DNA from: Pseudonocardia sp. TRM90224
GTDB lineage: Bacteria; Actinomycetota; Actinomycetes; Mycobacteriales; Pseudonocardiaceae
Direction: 5' to 3'
Assembly: GCF_021245725.1 (NCBI RefSeq)
Contig: NZ_JAJGSX010000008.1
Span: 186,001-250,000 of the forward strand
Length of the DNA: 64,000 nucleotides
Each line of letters begins with the position of its first letter. Position 1 is the stretch's first letter. The translations under genes were made by a program, and so were the position numbers. The notes beneath the pieces are model-generated. The model ran no database searches and was not told the origin of the DNA. It saw nothing but the letters and a program-made list of their open reading frames with translations. Positions 34,936 through 43,143 of this stretch are shown piece by piece.

Positions 34936-35876
34936 TCCGCGGCGGCGCCGGCGGCGCCCTGCCTGACGCCCGGCCGACGGGCGCCGGACCGGACGGGGGC
35001 GGCCGGGATCGGGCCGGCCAGCACCTCCGTCGGCGCGTCCTGCCGCTCGACCAGCTCGGAGAGCGCCTCGACGGCCGCGGCGGCCGAGAACCGTTTCGCC
35101 GGGTCCGTCTCCAGGAGCCTCGCCAGCGGCCCACCCAGTGGCCCGGCCCGCACCGCGGGGTGCACAGCGCCGCGGGCCACCCGGCCGAGCAGCCCCGGCA
35201 GGCCGGTCTCGTCGACGGTGCCGAACGGCGGCGCGCCCTCGACGGCCTTGTACAGCGTCGCGCCGAGCGCGAACACGTCCGACGCCGCGCCGGCGGCGAT
35301 CCCGCGCGCCACCTCGGGAGCGAGGTAGGCGGGGGTGCCGACCAGCGCGTCGGACGAGACCATCGAGCCGTCGCCGGCCACGCGTGCGATGCCGAAGTCG
35401 GTCAGCTTCGCCACGCCGTCGTCGCCGATCAGGACGTTCGCGGGCTTGACGTCGCGGTGCACGATGTCGACCGCGTGCGCCGCGGCGAGCGCCGCGGCGA
35501 TGTCCCTGCCGACCCGGGCCGCGGTGAGCGGGTCGAGCAGGCCGTCCTCGACCAGCACGCGGTCGAGGGTTCGGGAGGGCACGTACTCCAGCACGAGCCA
35601 AGGTTCGTCACGCTCGACGACGACGTCGAAGATCGAGACGACGTTGGGGTGGTGCAGGCGGGCGGCCGCCTGGCCCTCCAGCATCACGCGTCGACGGGCC
35701 TGCGCGGCGCCCACCGGACCGAGCCCGGTGAGCCGGAGCTGCTTCACCGCAACGGTGCGCTCCAGCAGCTCGTCGGTCGCGCGGAAGACGACACCCATGC
35801 CGCCGGCGCCGATCGGCGCGACCACGCGATAGCGGCCCGCGAGCACACGCCCGACGGGACCCGGCATGCCGTCCAC
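34893..35876 (-). CDS. Ser/Thr kinase domain of the second kinase-sensor gene
   Basis: This 327-aa frame encodes a complete Hanks-type kinase: GAGGMGVVFRATDE, catalytic Lys in VAVKQLRL, HRDVKPANVLIGDD, DFGIARVAGDG, and APEVARGIAAGAASDVFALG. All catalytic residues are present. After about residue 295 the frame runs into a low-complexity tail and stops at 34893, whereas the paralogue at 31475-33646 continues into a membrane segment and sensor. If translated as is, the kinase would be soluble. It lies just downstream of the liv operon terminator on the same strand. Confidence 0.85.
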   Translation of the reverse strand: MDGMPGPVGRVLAGRYRVVAPIGAGGMGVVFRATDELLERTVAVKQLRLTGLGPVGAAQARRRVMLEGQAAARLHHPNVVSIFDVVVERDEPWLVLEYVPSRTLDRVLVEDGLLDPLTAARVGRDIAAALAAAHAVDIVHRDVKPANVLIGDDGVAKLTDFGIARVAGDGSMVSSDALVGTPAYLAPEVARGIAAGAASDVFALGATLYKAVEGAPPFGTVDETGLPGLLGRVARGAVHPAVRAGPLGGPLARLLETDPAKRFSAAAAVEALSELVERQDAPTEVLAGPIPAAPVRSGARRPGVRQGAAGAAAECSSGCRWRSSPPC

Positions 35877-35911
35877 CGGGCCAACTCTGCCATGCCCGGA
35901 TCAACGGAAAA

Positions 35912-35951
35912 GACGCCCTGACCTGGGCTTCATTGACCAGGTCAGGGCGTC
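35912..35951 (-). terminator. Rho-independent terminator of the liv operon
   Basis: A perfect 15-bp stem (35912-35926 with 35937-35951, core GACGCCCTGACCTGG) has a 10-base loop and, in the minus direction, is followed by TCTTTTCC. It begins 16 bases after the livF stop and ends 35 bases before the start of the kinase gene. Any readthrough would therefore feed the kinase genes. Confidence 0.93.
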
Positions 35952-35967
35952 CCACCGTCTCCTTCGG

Positions 35968-36690
35968 TCAGCTCGCGACACCCTCGCCGAGGTAGGCCTC
36001 CTGCACGCGATGATCCGCGAGCAGCTCGTGCCCCGTGCCCGACAGCGTCGTCCGGCCGAGGTCGATCACGTAGGCGTGATCGGAGAGGGCGAGCGCGGCC
36101 AGCGCGTTCTGCTCGACGAGAAGCACCGTGGTGCCCTCGCTCTGCAGCTCGCGGACCGTGGAGAAGATCTTCTGGGTCATGATCGGCGAGAGCCCCATGG
36201 ACGGCTCGTCGAGCATGAGCAGCTTCGGGCGCGACATGAGCGCCCGCCCGATCGCGAGCATCTGCTGCTCGCCACCGGAGAACAGGCCCGCCTTGTTGCG
36301 CCGCCGCTCCCCCAGCACCGGGAACAGGTCGTAGACGCGGTCGATGTCCTCGCGGATCCCGGCCTCGTCCGTGCGGGTGTAGGCGCCGAGGCGGAGGTTC
36401 TCCTCGACGGTCATCCGCGCGAACAACCTGCGCCCCTCGGGGCTGTGCGCGACGCCCAACCCGAGGATCTCGTGCGCCGGCAGCTGGTGGATCGGCTTGC
36501 CGTTGAGCAGCACCTCACCCGACACCGGGCGCAGCAGCCCCGAGATCGTGCGCAACGTGGTGGTCTTGCCCGCCCCGTTGCTCCCGATCAGGCTGACGAT
36601 CTGGCCCTGCTCGACGGTGAAGGTGACACCCCGAACGGCCTGGATGGCGCCGTAGGCGACGGTCAGGTCGCGAACTTCCAGGAACGTCAT
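35968..36690 (-). CDS. livF: Branched-chain amino-acid ABC transporter, ATPase LivF
   Basis: This 240-aa ATPase is the second nucleotide-binding subunit of the LIV-type importer. It has Walker A GSNGAGKTTTLRTISG, the signature LFSGGEQQMLAIGRALM, Walker B LLMLDEPSMGLSP and the LivF-type AHSPEGRRLFARMTVEENL segment. Its start overlaps livG by ATGA, and it is the last gene before the operon terminator. The family imports Leu/Ile/Val, but also urea or short amides, so substrate identity is inferred. Confidence 0.96.
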   Translation of the reverse strand: MTFLEVRDLTVAYGAIQAVRGVTFTVEQGQIVSLIGSNGAGKTTTLRTISGLLRPVSGEVLLNGKPIHQLPAHEILGLGVAHSPEGRRLFARMTVEENLRLGAYTRTDEAGIREDIDRVYDLFPVLGERRRNKAGLFSGGEQQMLAIGRALMSRPKLLMLDEPSMGLSPIMTQKIFSTVRELQSEGTTVLLVEQNALAALALSDHAYVIDLGRTTLSGTGHELLADHRVQEAYLGEGVAS

Positions 36691-37598
36691 CGGTGGTTCT
36701 CCCCTTCGTCCTCCGCGGCGTGGATCTGGGCGTCGACCTCGTCGGGCGGAGCACCCAGGTACGCCTCGACGACACGGGGGTCGCCACGCACCTCGTCCGG
36801 GCTGCCCTCGACGAGCAGCTCGCCCTGCACCAGCACCAGCACCCGGTCGCAGAGGGTGAAGATGAACTTCGTGTCGTGCTCGATGACGACGACCGAGATC
36901 CCGAGGTCGCGGATCGCGAAGATCAGCTGTCGGGTGGCCTCGGTCTCCTGCGCGTTCATCCCGGCCGTCGGCTCGTCGAGCAGCAGCACCGCCGGGTCGG
37001 TCGCCAGGGCCCTGGCGATCTCGAGGCGGCGCTGGTCGCCGTAGGGCAGGTTGCGCGCCAGCTCGCCGGCGAACTGGCTGAGCCCGACGAACGCCAGCAG
37101 CTTCTCGGTGCGCTCGGCCGCTTCGGCCTCGCTGCGCCGGAAGCTCGGCCCGTGCAGGAGCGACGACAGCGGGCTCTGCTTCATCCGCACGTGCCGTCCG
37201 ACCATCACGTTCTCCGCCGCGGTCATGCTCGGGAAGAGTCGGATGTTCTGGAACGTGCGGGCGACACCCTGCTCGGTCACCCGGGCCGGGTCCTGCGGCA
37301 TCGGGTTGCCGCGCAGGGAGACCGCCCCGGACGTGGGCGCGTAGAGCCCGGTCAGGCAGTTGAACAGGGTGGTCTTGCCGGCCCCGTTCGGCCCGATCAG
37401 GCCGATGATCTCGCCCTCGCTCAGGCCGAACGAGACGTCGTTGAGCGCGCGGAGACCGCCGAACTGCATCGTCACGCCGGACGCCTGCAGGATCGTCGAG
37501 CCGCTCGCGGAGCCGCCCGCGACCATGGGGATCGCCGTCGTCACGTCGCTCTCGTTCCCCGTGCCGTTCATGTCGGGCCTCGCGTGCCGCCCGCTCAT
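36687..37598 (-). CDS. livG: Branched-chain amino-acid ABC transporter, ATPase LivG
   Basis: This 303-aa ATPase has Walker A GPNGAGKTTLFNCLTG, the signature-like LPYGDQRRLEIARALAT typical of LivG (in place of LSGGQ), Walker B VLLLDEPTAGMN and the LivG C-terminal VLVQGELLVEGSPDEVRGDPRVVEAYLG. The ATG at 37598 is set by the ATGA overlap with livM and gives an N-terminal extension of about 40 residues; a start at MVAGGSASGS is also conceivable. Confidence 0.96.
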   Translation of the reverse strand: MSGRHARPDMNGTGNESDVTTAIPMVAGGSASGSTILQASGVTMQFGGLRALNDVSFGLSEGEIIGLIGPNGAGKTTLFNCLTGLYAPTSGAVSLRGNPMPQDPARVTEQGVARTFQNIRLFPSMTAAENVMVGRHVRMKQSPLSSLLHGPSFRRSEAEAAERTEKLLAFVGLSQFAGELARNLPYGDQRRLEIARALATDPAVLLLDEPTAGMNAQETEATRQLIFAIRDLGISVVVIEHDTKFIFTLCDRVLVLVQGELLVEGSPDEVRGDPRVVEAYLGAPPDEVDAQIHAAEDEGENHR

Positions 37599-39364
37599 GT
37601 GGCCGCCGCCTTCACCGTCGTGCCGCCTGCCGGACCGTCATCGGGATGGTCCGGTGGCGCCTCGCTCTCCGGTGCGAGCTCCGCCCTGCGGTGCGCGTCG
37701 GGCACGAGACCCTGCGGCCGGAACCGCATGATCAGCACGAGCGCGAGACCGAAGAGAAGCAGCCGGTAGTCGGCGAACTCCCGCAGCTTCTCCGGCAGCA
37801 CGAACAGGACGGAGGCGCCGAGCACCGCACCCGGGATCGTGCCCATGCCACCGAGGATGACCGCGGCGAGCAGGGTGACCGACTCCAGGAACCGGAAGCT
37901 CTCGTACGACGCCGTGCCCAGCTTGTGCGCGAAGAACGCGCCCGCGAACCCGGCCAGCATGGCGCCGATGAGGAACGCCAGGATCTTGATCGGGCCGGTG
38001 CGGATGCCCATCGCGCGAGCGGCGTCCTCGTCCTCGCGGATCGCGATCCAGGCCCGGCCCAGCCGCGAGTTCTTGAGGTTGCCGAACACCCACATGACCG
38101 CCGCGACGATCAGGACGATCAGGACGTAGTACAGGACACCGGACGGCAGGTTCAACGCACCGATGGTGACCGACTCGTTGAAGCCCTTGCCGAACAGCTC
38201 GACCGGCGGGATGTTCGGGATCGAGTTGGACCCGCCCGTCAGCCCGCCGATGTTGTTCTGCGCGCTGCGCACGAAGATCTCACCGAACGCAAGCGTCACG
38301 ATCGCGAGGTAGTCGCCGCGCACCCGCAGCGTCGGCGACCCGACCACCGCGCCGAAGCAACCCGCGACCACCGCGGCGATCACCAGCACCAGCGGGAACG
38401 GCAGCTCGATCCCGACCACGGACGCCGCTGCGCCCGACAGGTTCGCCGCGACGAACGCGCCGATGCCGAGGAACGCGACGTAGCCGAGGTCGAGCAGGCC
38501 GGCCAGCCCGACGACGATGTTCAGCCCGATCGCGGTGGCGGCGTAGACGCCGATGTTGGCCGCGACCGTCATCCAGTACTCGGTGCCGGCCGACGTCAGC
38601 GGCAGCGCGAGCGCCGCCAGCAGCAGCACGATCACGCTGTAGATCCGGTGCCGCTCGGACATCCGCGCGATCCAGCCCAGCAGGCCGGAGGCGTGGAGAC
38701 CGGCGATCGCGCCACCGACCGCGCCGAGGAACGACAGGAAGACCGCACCCGAGAACGGGTTGGCCGCGCCGCCCTGGCCACCGCTGGTGAGCACCGCCGC
38801 GACCAGCAGCAGCACGATCGCGTAGGCGACGAGCAGGATCAGCCACTCGACCACCCGGCCGAGCTTCAGGTCCCAGTGGGTGGGCGGGTCGATGCCGCCC
38901 GCCGTCGCGCCGACCACGAGCACCACACCGCCGACGAGCGCGACGAACGCGCCGAACGCGGCCGTGCCGTCCGACGCCGTGATGGCGCCGAAGCCGCCGC
39001 CCTCGACGGTGATGTAGAGCCCGTTGACGATGCTGATGGCGATGACGCCCCAGCCGAACCCGCGCACGATCCGGCCCTTGGCCGCCACGGGTACCAACGC
39101 GACCACGATGGACGCGAGGCCGAGCAGCACCAGGTGCAGCCGGAACCCGCTCACCCCGAACGGCTCGCTGAAGAACTCCAGCGTGGCGCCCTCGGGGTAG
39201 GGCCCGTCGTTGAGCACGAACGTCGCCCACGGCAGGAATGCGCCGACGAGCGTCAGCACACCGCCCACGATCCGCAGCACGCTGGTGTACGGGGCGAGCG
39301 CCGCAAGCCTGCCGCGCGGCGGTTCCGCGAGCGCCTGCGACGGCGCCTTCTCGATCGTCGTCAT
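37595..39364 (-). CDS. livM: Branched-chain amino-acid ABC transporter, permease LivM with N-terminal extension
   Basis: The C-terminal about 330 residues are a standard LivM permease, with ANIGVYAATAIGLNIVVGLAGLLDLG, SPTLRVRGDYLAIVTLAFGEI, the cytoplasmic EAA-like RAWIAIREDEDAARAMGI and the final FRPQGLVPD. An N-terminal extension of about 250 residues adds several membrane segments, making 589 aa. E. coli LivM is shorter; long forms are known in actinobacteria. The ATG at 39364 overlaps the livH stop as ATGA. Confidence 0.94.
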   Translation of the reverse strand: MTTIEKAPSQALAEPPRGRLAALAPYTSVLRIVGGVLTLVGAFLPWATFVLNDGPYPEGATLEFFSEPFGVSGFRLHLVLLGLASIVVALVPVAAKGRIVRGFGWGVIAISIVNGLYITVEGGGFGAITASDGTAAFGAFVALVGGVVLVVGATAGGIDPPTHWDLKLGRVVEWLILLVAYAIVLLLVAAVLTSGGQGGAANPFSGAVFLSFLGAVGGAIAGLHASGLLGWIARMSERHRIYSVIVLLLAALALPLTSAGTEYWMTVAANIGVYAATAIGLNIVVGLAGLLDLGYVAFLGIGAFVAANLSGAAASVVGIELPFPLVLVIAAVVAGCFGAVVGSPTLRVRGDYLAIVTLAFGEIFVRSAQNNIGGLTGGSNSIPNIPPVELFGKGFNESVTIGALNLPSGVLYYVLIVLIVAAVMWVFGNLKNSRLGRAWIAIREDEDAARAMGIRTGPIKILAFLIGAMLAGFAGAFFAHKLGTASYESFRFLESVTLLAAVILGGMGTIPGAVLGASVLFVLPEKLREFADYRLLLFGLALVLIMRFRPQGLVPDAHRRAELAPESEAPPDHPDDGPAGGTTVKAAAT

Positions 39365-40293
39365 GCCCGCACCCTCTCGGTCTCGCCGAAGAAGCCCTGC
39401 GGCCGGAAGACCAGCACCACGATGAGCACGACGAAGATCCACACGTAGTCGTACGCGCTGCCACCTGGCATGTACTGGCCGGCCAACGACTTGATCAGGC
39501 CGATCGCGAGCCCGCCGACGACGGCACCGCGGATGTTGCCGATGCCGCCGAGCACGGCGGCAGTGAAGGCGAAGATGCCGTTCTGGAAGCCGATGTCGAT
39601 GTTGATGTTGGTGTAGAAGCCGCCGTACAGCACTCCGCCGATGCCGGCGAGCAACGCGCCGAGCGCGAAGGTGAGCACGATGACGCGGTCGGGGTTGATC
39701 CCCATCAGCCGCGCGACGTCCCGGTCCTGGGACGTTGCGCGCATCGCCCGGCCCATCCGCGAGCGCTCGACGAACATGTTGAGCGCGTAGGCCAGCACGA
39801 GCGCGACGACGACGAGCAGGATGCCGGAGTACTTGATCGGGACGACGCCGTCGCCGACCGAGATCGTCCAGGTGCCGGGGATGAAGATGTTCGGGAACGG
39901 GATCGCCGCGGTCGCGCCCGGGTAGAACACCCGGATGACCTCCTGCAGCGCGATCGAGACACCCAGCGAGGTGATCAGCGGGGCGAGCTTCGGTGCGTTG
40001 CGCAGAGGTCGGTAGGCGAACCGCTCCATCGCGACGGCGACCCCGACCGAGACGACGGCGCCGGCGATCAGCAGCAGCGGCAACGCGAAGTACCACTGCT
40101 GCTGGATGAAGGTGGGGAGCAAGTACGTGAACATCGCCAGCGCCCCGTAGGCGCCGACCATGAAGACCTCGCCGTGGGCGAAGTTGATGAGCTGGATGAT
40201 CCCGTAGACCATCGTGTAGCCCAGTGCGATCAACCCGATCAGGGAGCCCAGCACCAGACCGTTGACTATCTGCGATAGCAGCGTGGACAGCAA
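39361..40293 (-). CDS. livH: Branched-chain amino-acid ABC transporter, permease LivH
   Basis: This 310-aa permease has eight or so membrane segments and the LivH hallmarks GLVLGSLIGLIALGYTMVYGIIQLINFAHGEVFM near the N-terminus, RAMRATSQDRDVARLMGINPD in the cytoplasmic coupling loop and a C-terminal VFRPQGFFGE. It pairs with LivM to form the channel. It is separated from the upstream binding-protein gene by 76 bases containing a stable hairpin. Confidence 0.96.
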   Translation of the reverse strand: MLSTLLSQIVNGLVLGSLIGLIALGYTMVYGIIQLINFAHGEVFMVGAYGALAMFTYLLPTFIQQQWYFALPLLLIAGAVVSVGVAVAMERFAYRPLRNAPKLAPLITSLGVSIALQEVIRVFYPGATAAIPFPNIFIPGTWTISVGDGVVPIKYSGILLVVVALVLAYALNMFVERSRMGRAMRATSQDRDVARLMGINPDRVIVLTFALGALLAGIGGVLYGGFYTNINIDIGFQNGIFAFTAAVLGGIGNIRGAVVGGLAIGLIKSLAGQYMPGGSAYDYVWIFVVLIVVLVFRPQGFFGETERVRA

Positions 40294-40314
40294 GTGGGTG
40301 GTCCTTCCACGAGC

Positions 40315-40345
40315 GCTGGGGGCGAGGTGTTCCCCCGCCCCCAGC
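40315..40345 (-). terminator. Attenuating hairpin between binding-protein gene and livH
   Basis: A perfect 10-bp GC-rich stem (GCTGGGGGCG at 40315-40324, CGCCCCCAGC at 40336-40345) lies between the binding-protein stop and the livH start. Such hairpins commonly stabilise or partly terminate the upstream message so that binding protein is made in excess over the permeases. Confidence 0.8.
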
Positions 40346-40369
40346 CTTGTGTGTCGTTCGTGATGAAGG

Positions 40370-41608
40370 TCAGCCCTCGAAGCTGCCGGTGGTTCCCTCG
40401 ACGGGCTCGAACTTGTCCGTCTTGACCTCGTACACCGTCAGCACCTTGTTGGTGGTGTCGCCGTACTGGTCGAACGCGATCGGACCGCCCGCACCCTGCG
40501 TGTTGGTGGCCTGGACCGCCTTGACGATCTCGGCCCGGGTGGCGTCGGAGTAGGCGCCGCTGCCGAGCGCCTTCGCCGTCGCCTGGATGATCACGTTGGT
40601 CGCGTCGTAGGTGAACGCGCCGTACGCGCTGTAGCCCTCCGCGTAGTTGCCCGCCTTGTAGTCGGCGATGAACTGAGTCGCGCTGGGCAGCTTCTCCGCC
40701 GGGGCGCCGACGTTGGTGGCGAGGTCGCCGGGCTTGCCGCCGAGCGAGACGAACTTGGCATCCACGATGCCGTCGCCGCCCATCACCGGGATGTCGAGGC
40801 CGTTCTCCTTGAGCTGCTTCGACAGCGGGCCGGCGACCGGGTACTCACCGCCGTAGTAGACGGCGTCCGGGTTGAGGCCACGGATCTTGGTGATGACACC
40901 GGCGAAGTCGGTGTCCTTCTCGCCGACCTTCTCCTGCGCGACGACGGTCGCGCCGAGCTTCGTGGCCTGCTTGGCGAACTCGGCCGCGAGGCCCGCGCCG
41001 TACGACTTGCCGTCGTCGATCACCGCGATGTTCTTCTTGCCGGCCTTCTGTACCAGGTAGTTCGCCGCGAACGGGCCCTGGATGAGGTCGGTGGTGGCCA
41101 CCCGGAAGTAGCTGTCGACAACGCGCTTCGGCGCGTTGATCGGGTCGGCACCCAGCGTCAGGCCGGGACCGGTGTTCGCCGGGGAGATCTGCACGATCTT
41201 CTTCGCGGCGAACGTCGGCTGCACGACCTGCGACGTCGAGGTGTTGAGCGTCCCGACGACGCCGATGACGTTGGCGTCGGAGGCGAGCTTGGTGGCCGCC
41301 TGACCCGCGATCTGCGGGTTCGCCTGGTCGTCCTCGGCCTGGAAGACCAGCTTGTAGCCCGGCACGGTGCACTTGGCGTTGGCCTGGTCCACAGCGAGGT
41401 CGGCCGAGTTGCGCATGCCGAGGCCGAGCTCGGACAGGCCGCCCGACAAGGGCGCCACCATGCCGATGGTCAGTGTGCCCTTGCTGGTGTCACATGACGC
41501 CGCGCCGCCACCGGATCCCGGCGCCTCTTCGCGGTTCGTTCCGCACGCCGTGAGCCCGAGAGCTCCGGCGAGAATCGCGGCGGTGACGATCGTCCGCCTC
41601 CGAGTCAT
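40370..41608 (-). CDS. livK: LivJ/LivK-type branched-chain amino-acid binding lipoprotein
   Basis: This 412-aa lipoprotein has a signal peptide ending in LGLTAC, giving a lipidated Cys at residue 22, and a type I periplasmic-binding domain: CDTSKGTLTIGMVAPLSGG, GTLNTSTSQVVQP, IVQISPANTGPGL, NIAVIDDGKSYGAGLA and VYYGGEYPVAGPLSKQLK. It captures the substrate for the LivHMGF importer. The ATG at 41608 follows GGAAGGA by 8 bases. The sensor domains of both kinases downstream of the operon are its close homologues, so they probably arose by duplication of this gene. Confidence 0.95.
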   Translation of the reverse strand: MTRRRTIVTAAILAGALGLTACGTNREEAPGSGGGAASCDTSKGTLTIGMVAPLSGGLSELGLGMRNSADLAVDQANAKCTVPGYKLVFQAEDDQANPQIAGQAATKLASDANVIGVVGTLNTSTSQVVQPTFAAKKIVQISPANTGPGLTLGADPINAPKRVVDSYFRVATTDLIQGPFAANYLVQKAGKKNIAVIDDGKSYGAGLAAEFAKQATKLGATVVAQEKVGEKDTDFAGVITKIRGLNPDAVYYGGEYPVAGPLSKQLKENGLDIPVMGGDGIVDAKFVSLGGKPGDLATNVGAPAEKLPSATQFIADYKAGNYAEGYSAYGAFTYDATNVIIQATAKALGSGAYSDATRAEIVKAVQATNTQGAGGPIAFDQYGDTTNKVLTVYEVKTDKFEPVEGTTGSFEG

Positions 41609-41837
41609 GCTGTAGTCCTTCCCATACCGCGTTTCCCGGGGGTGCCCGATCACGCCCGAACCCTCTCGCCTGTCGAGAGCGTGGCGGACGTTAGGCGACA
41701 CTGCGCGGTTGCGTCACCATCCGGCACCGCCTCTTTACCGGACCGCAACCCGGGAACTGCGCTTCGTGATCGAACCGACAGCGCAGGGTGAGAAAAACGG
41801 CATGGACCGTTCGTGATGCTCAGCACTTCTCAAGACG
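41609..41837. promoter_or_regulatory. Promoter region of the liv operon
   Basis: This 229-base gap lies between the ANTAR regulator stop and the binding-protein start, both genes being on the minus strand. It must hold the liv promoter and probably the pdtaR transcript end. No gene is seen. ANTAR proteins bind paired RNA hairpins in leaders, but I could not assign such a pair with confidence. Confidence 0.35.
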
Positions 41838-42473
41838 TCAGGACTTCGGCGCGGCCAACCCGTCGACGACCGCCTCCGCGACGGCCTTCATCGTCGTGCG
41901 CCGATCCATCGCGGTGCGCTGGATCCAGCGGAACGCGTCGGGCTCGGTCATGTTCTGCCGCGACATGAGCAGGCCCTTCGCCCGGTCGACGACCTTGCGG
42001 GTCTCCAACCGGTCGGTCAGCGTCGCGACCTCGTCCTCGAGCGCGCGCTTCTCGGCGAACCGGGAGACGGCCAGCTCGATCGCGGGCACGAGCTCGTGGC
42101 GGGCGAACGGCTTCACCAGGTAGGCCATCGCGCCGGCGTCACGAGCCTGCTCGATCAGCTCCCGCTGGCTGAAGGCGGTGAGCACGACGACGGGGGCGAT
42201 GCGCTCGCCGACGATCGTCGTCGCCGCGGTGATGCCGTCGACCTTCGGCATCTTGACGTCCATGATCACGAGGTCGGGCTGCAGCGAACGGGCGAGCTCG
42301 ATGGCCTGCTCGCCGTCGCCGGCCTCGCCCGCGACGACGTAACCCTCCTCGGTCAACATCTCGGTGAGGTCGAGACGGATGAGCGCCTCGTCCTCGACGA
42401 CCAGCACCCGCAGCCCGGCGGCTGTCGCGCCCTCGCTCGCGTTCGTGCTCTCCTCGGAAACCTGCTGGGTCAC
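41838..42473 (-). CDS. pdtaR: ANTAR-domain response regulator PdtaR
   Basis: This 211-aa protein joins a receiver domain (residues about 20-140, with acidic pocket VVEDEAL, phosphoacceptor Asp in DLVIMDVKMP, Thr in VLTAFS and Lys in YLVKPF) to a C-terminal ANTAR RNA-binding domain (LETRKVVDRAKGLLMSRQNMTE...AFRWIQRTAMDRR). PdtaR is phosphorylated by PdtaS and acts by antitermination or RNA binding. Its place upstream of rpsA/coaE/uvrB on the same strand follows mycobacterial order. Confidence 0.95.
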   Translation of the reverse strand: MTQQVSEESTNASEGATAAGLRVLVVEDEALIRLDLTEMLTEEGYVVAGEAGDGEQAIELARSLQPDLVIMDVKMPKVDGITAATTIVGERIAPVVVLTAFSQRELIEQARDAGAMAYLVKPFARHELVPAIELAVSRFAEKRALEDEVATLTDRLETRKVVDRAKGLLMSRQNMTEPDAFRWIQRTAMDRRTTMKAVAEAVVDGLAAPKS

Positions 42474-42705
42474 CGGGCTTCTCCTTACACCGGACGGTTG
42501 GAACCGGAAGGATTCAGAATAGCGGGCCCCGGGGACCCGTCAGTGTGATCTCAGTGGACTGTGTGGCGCCTGGTACGGGCCGCCACGCTGCGACTACACG
42601 CAGTTCCGAAAGGTCACGACCGGGTGTTGGGACGCCCATGGGTGGGCATGACAGACCGGCCCTCCCCCTCCCGATATGCTCCGACGACCACCAGGCCACC
42701 AGCAG

Positions 42706-42782
42706 GCCCCCGTAGCCCAATCGGCAGAGGCAGCGGACTCAAAATCCGTCCAGTGTGCGTTCGAGTCGCACCGGGGGCACCA
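42706..42782 (+). tRNA. tRNA-Leu(CAA) with short variable arm
   Basis: The 77-base gene folds as a cloverleaf: 7-bp acceptor GCCCCCG/CGGGGGC, a D-arm, anticodon stem GCGGA/TCCGT with loop CTCAAAA (anticodon CAA), 5-base variable region CCAGT, T-arm GTGCG-TTCGAGT-CGCAC, A73 and encoded CCA. The anticodon reads UUG (Leu) and A73 is the Leu discriminator, but the short variable region makes it class I in shape, whereas tRNA-Leu normally has a long variable arm. Confidence 0.95.
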
Positions 42783-42838
42783 CATCGGCAGAGGTGTGCC
42801 CGCGGAGTGCGCGGGCCGTCATGTGGTGCTTGCGCCCT

Positions 42839-42857
42839 CTGGGGGCCGAGCCCCCAG
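42839..42857 (+). terminator. Hairpin downstream of the tRNA gene
   Basis: CTGGGGG and CCCCCAG enclose a 5-base loop, 57 bases after the tRNA. It is the likely terminator of the tRNA transcript. Confidence 0.6.
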
Positions 42858-43011
42858 ACCCCCAGCCGGCGGGCTCCGCCCCCGGACCCCCGGTTCGGGC
42901 TCGGGCTTCGCCCATCGCCTCTCAGCCCCTGGCCCTCGTCCCTCGGCCTTCGCTTCGCTTCTCTCGCCCTCCTCGCCCTCCTCGCCCCCTCTCGCCGGTG
43001 CCGGGGGAATG
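42858..43011. other. Intergenic, C-rich with a polypyrimidine tract
   Basis: No gene is supported. The part around 42950-42995 is almost purely pyrimidine on the plus strand, with CCTCGCCCT repeated, and could form unusual DNA structure or serve as a rho-loading site on the tRNA transcript. Together with the following palindrome it fills the gap to the HSP90-like gene. Confidence 0.4.
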
Positions 43012-43074
43012 CGTCGACAACGACATTCTGGTCGTTTGTTAGCGCTCACAACAGCCAGAACGTCGTTGTCGACG
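43012..43074. repeat. Palindrome family C, copy 1
   Basis: Arms 43012-43031 and 43055-43074 (20 bp, one mismatch, core CGTCGACAACGAC) enclose a 23-base loop containing TGTTAGCGCTCACAAC. It lies 69 bases before the HSP90-like start. Further copies are at 47707 and 58315, so two copies flank the HSP90-TPR gene pair. Confidence 0.92.
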
Positions 43075-43143
43075 GGCGTCGGCTGATACCCCGGGACCAC
43101 TCCCCCCGCGCTTGTCTAGGCTGCGGCCGGGGGGGACAAAGAC

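Noticed and set aside
42720-42794. Direct repeat ATCGGCAGAGG in the tRNA D-arm and just after the tRNA, as a possible attachment site
   Set aside because: Only 11 bases, in the D-arm rather than the tRNA 3' end, with no integrase or island boundary nearby.
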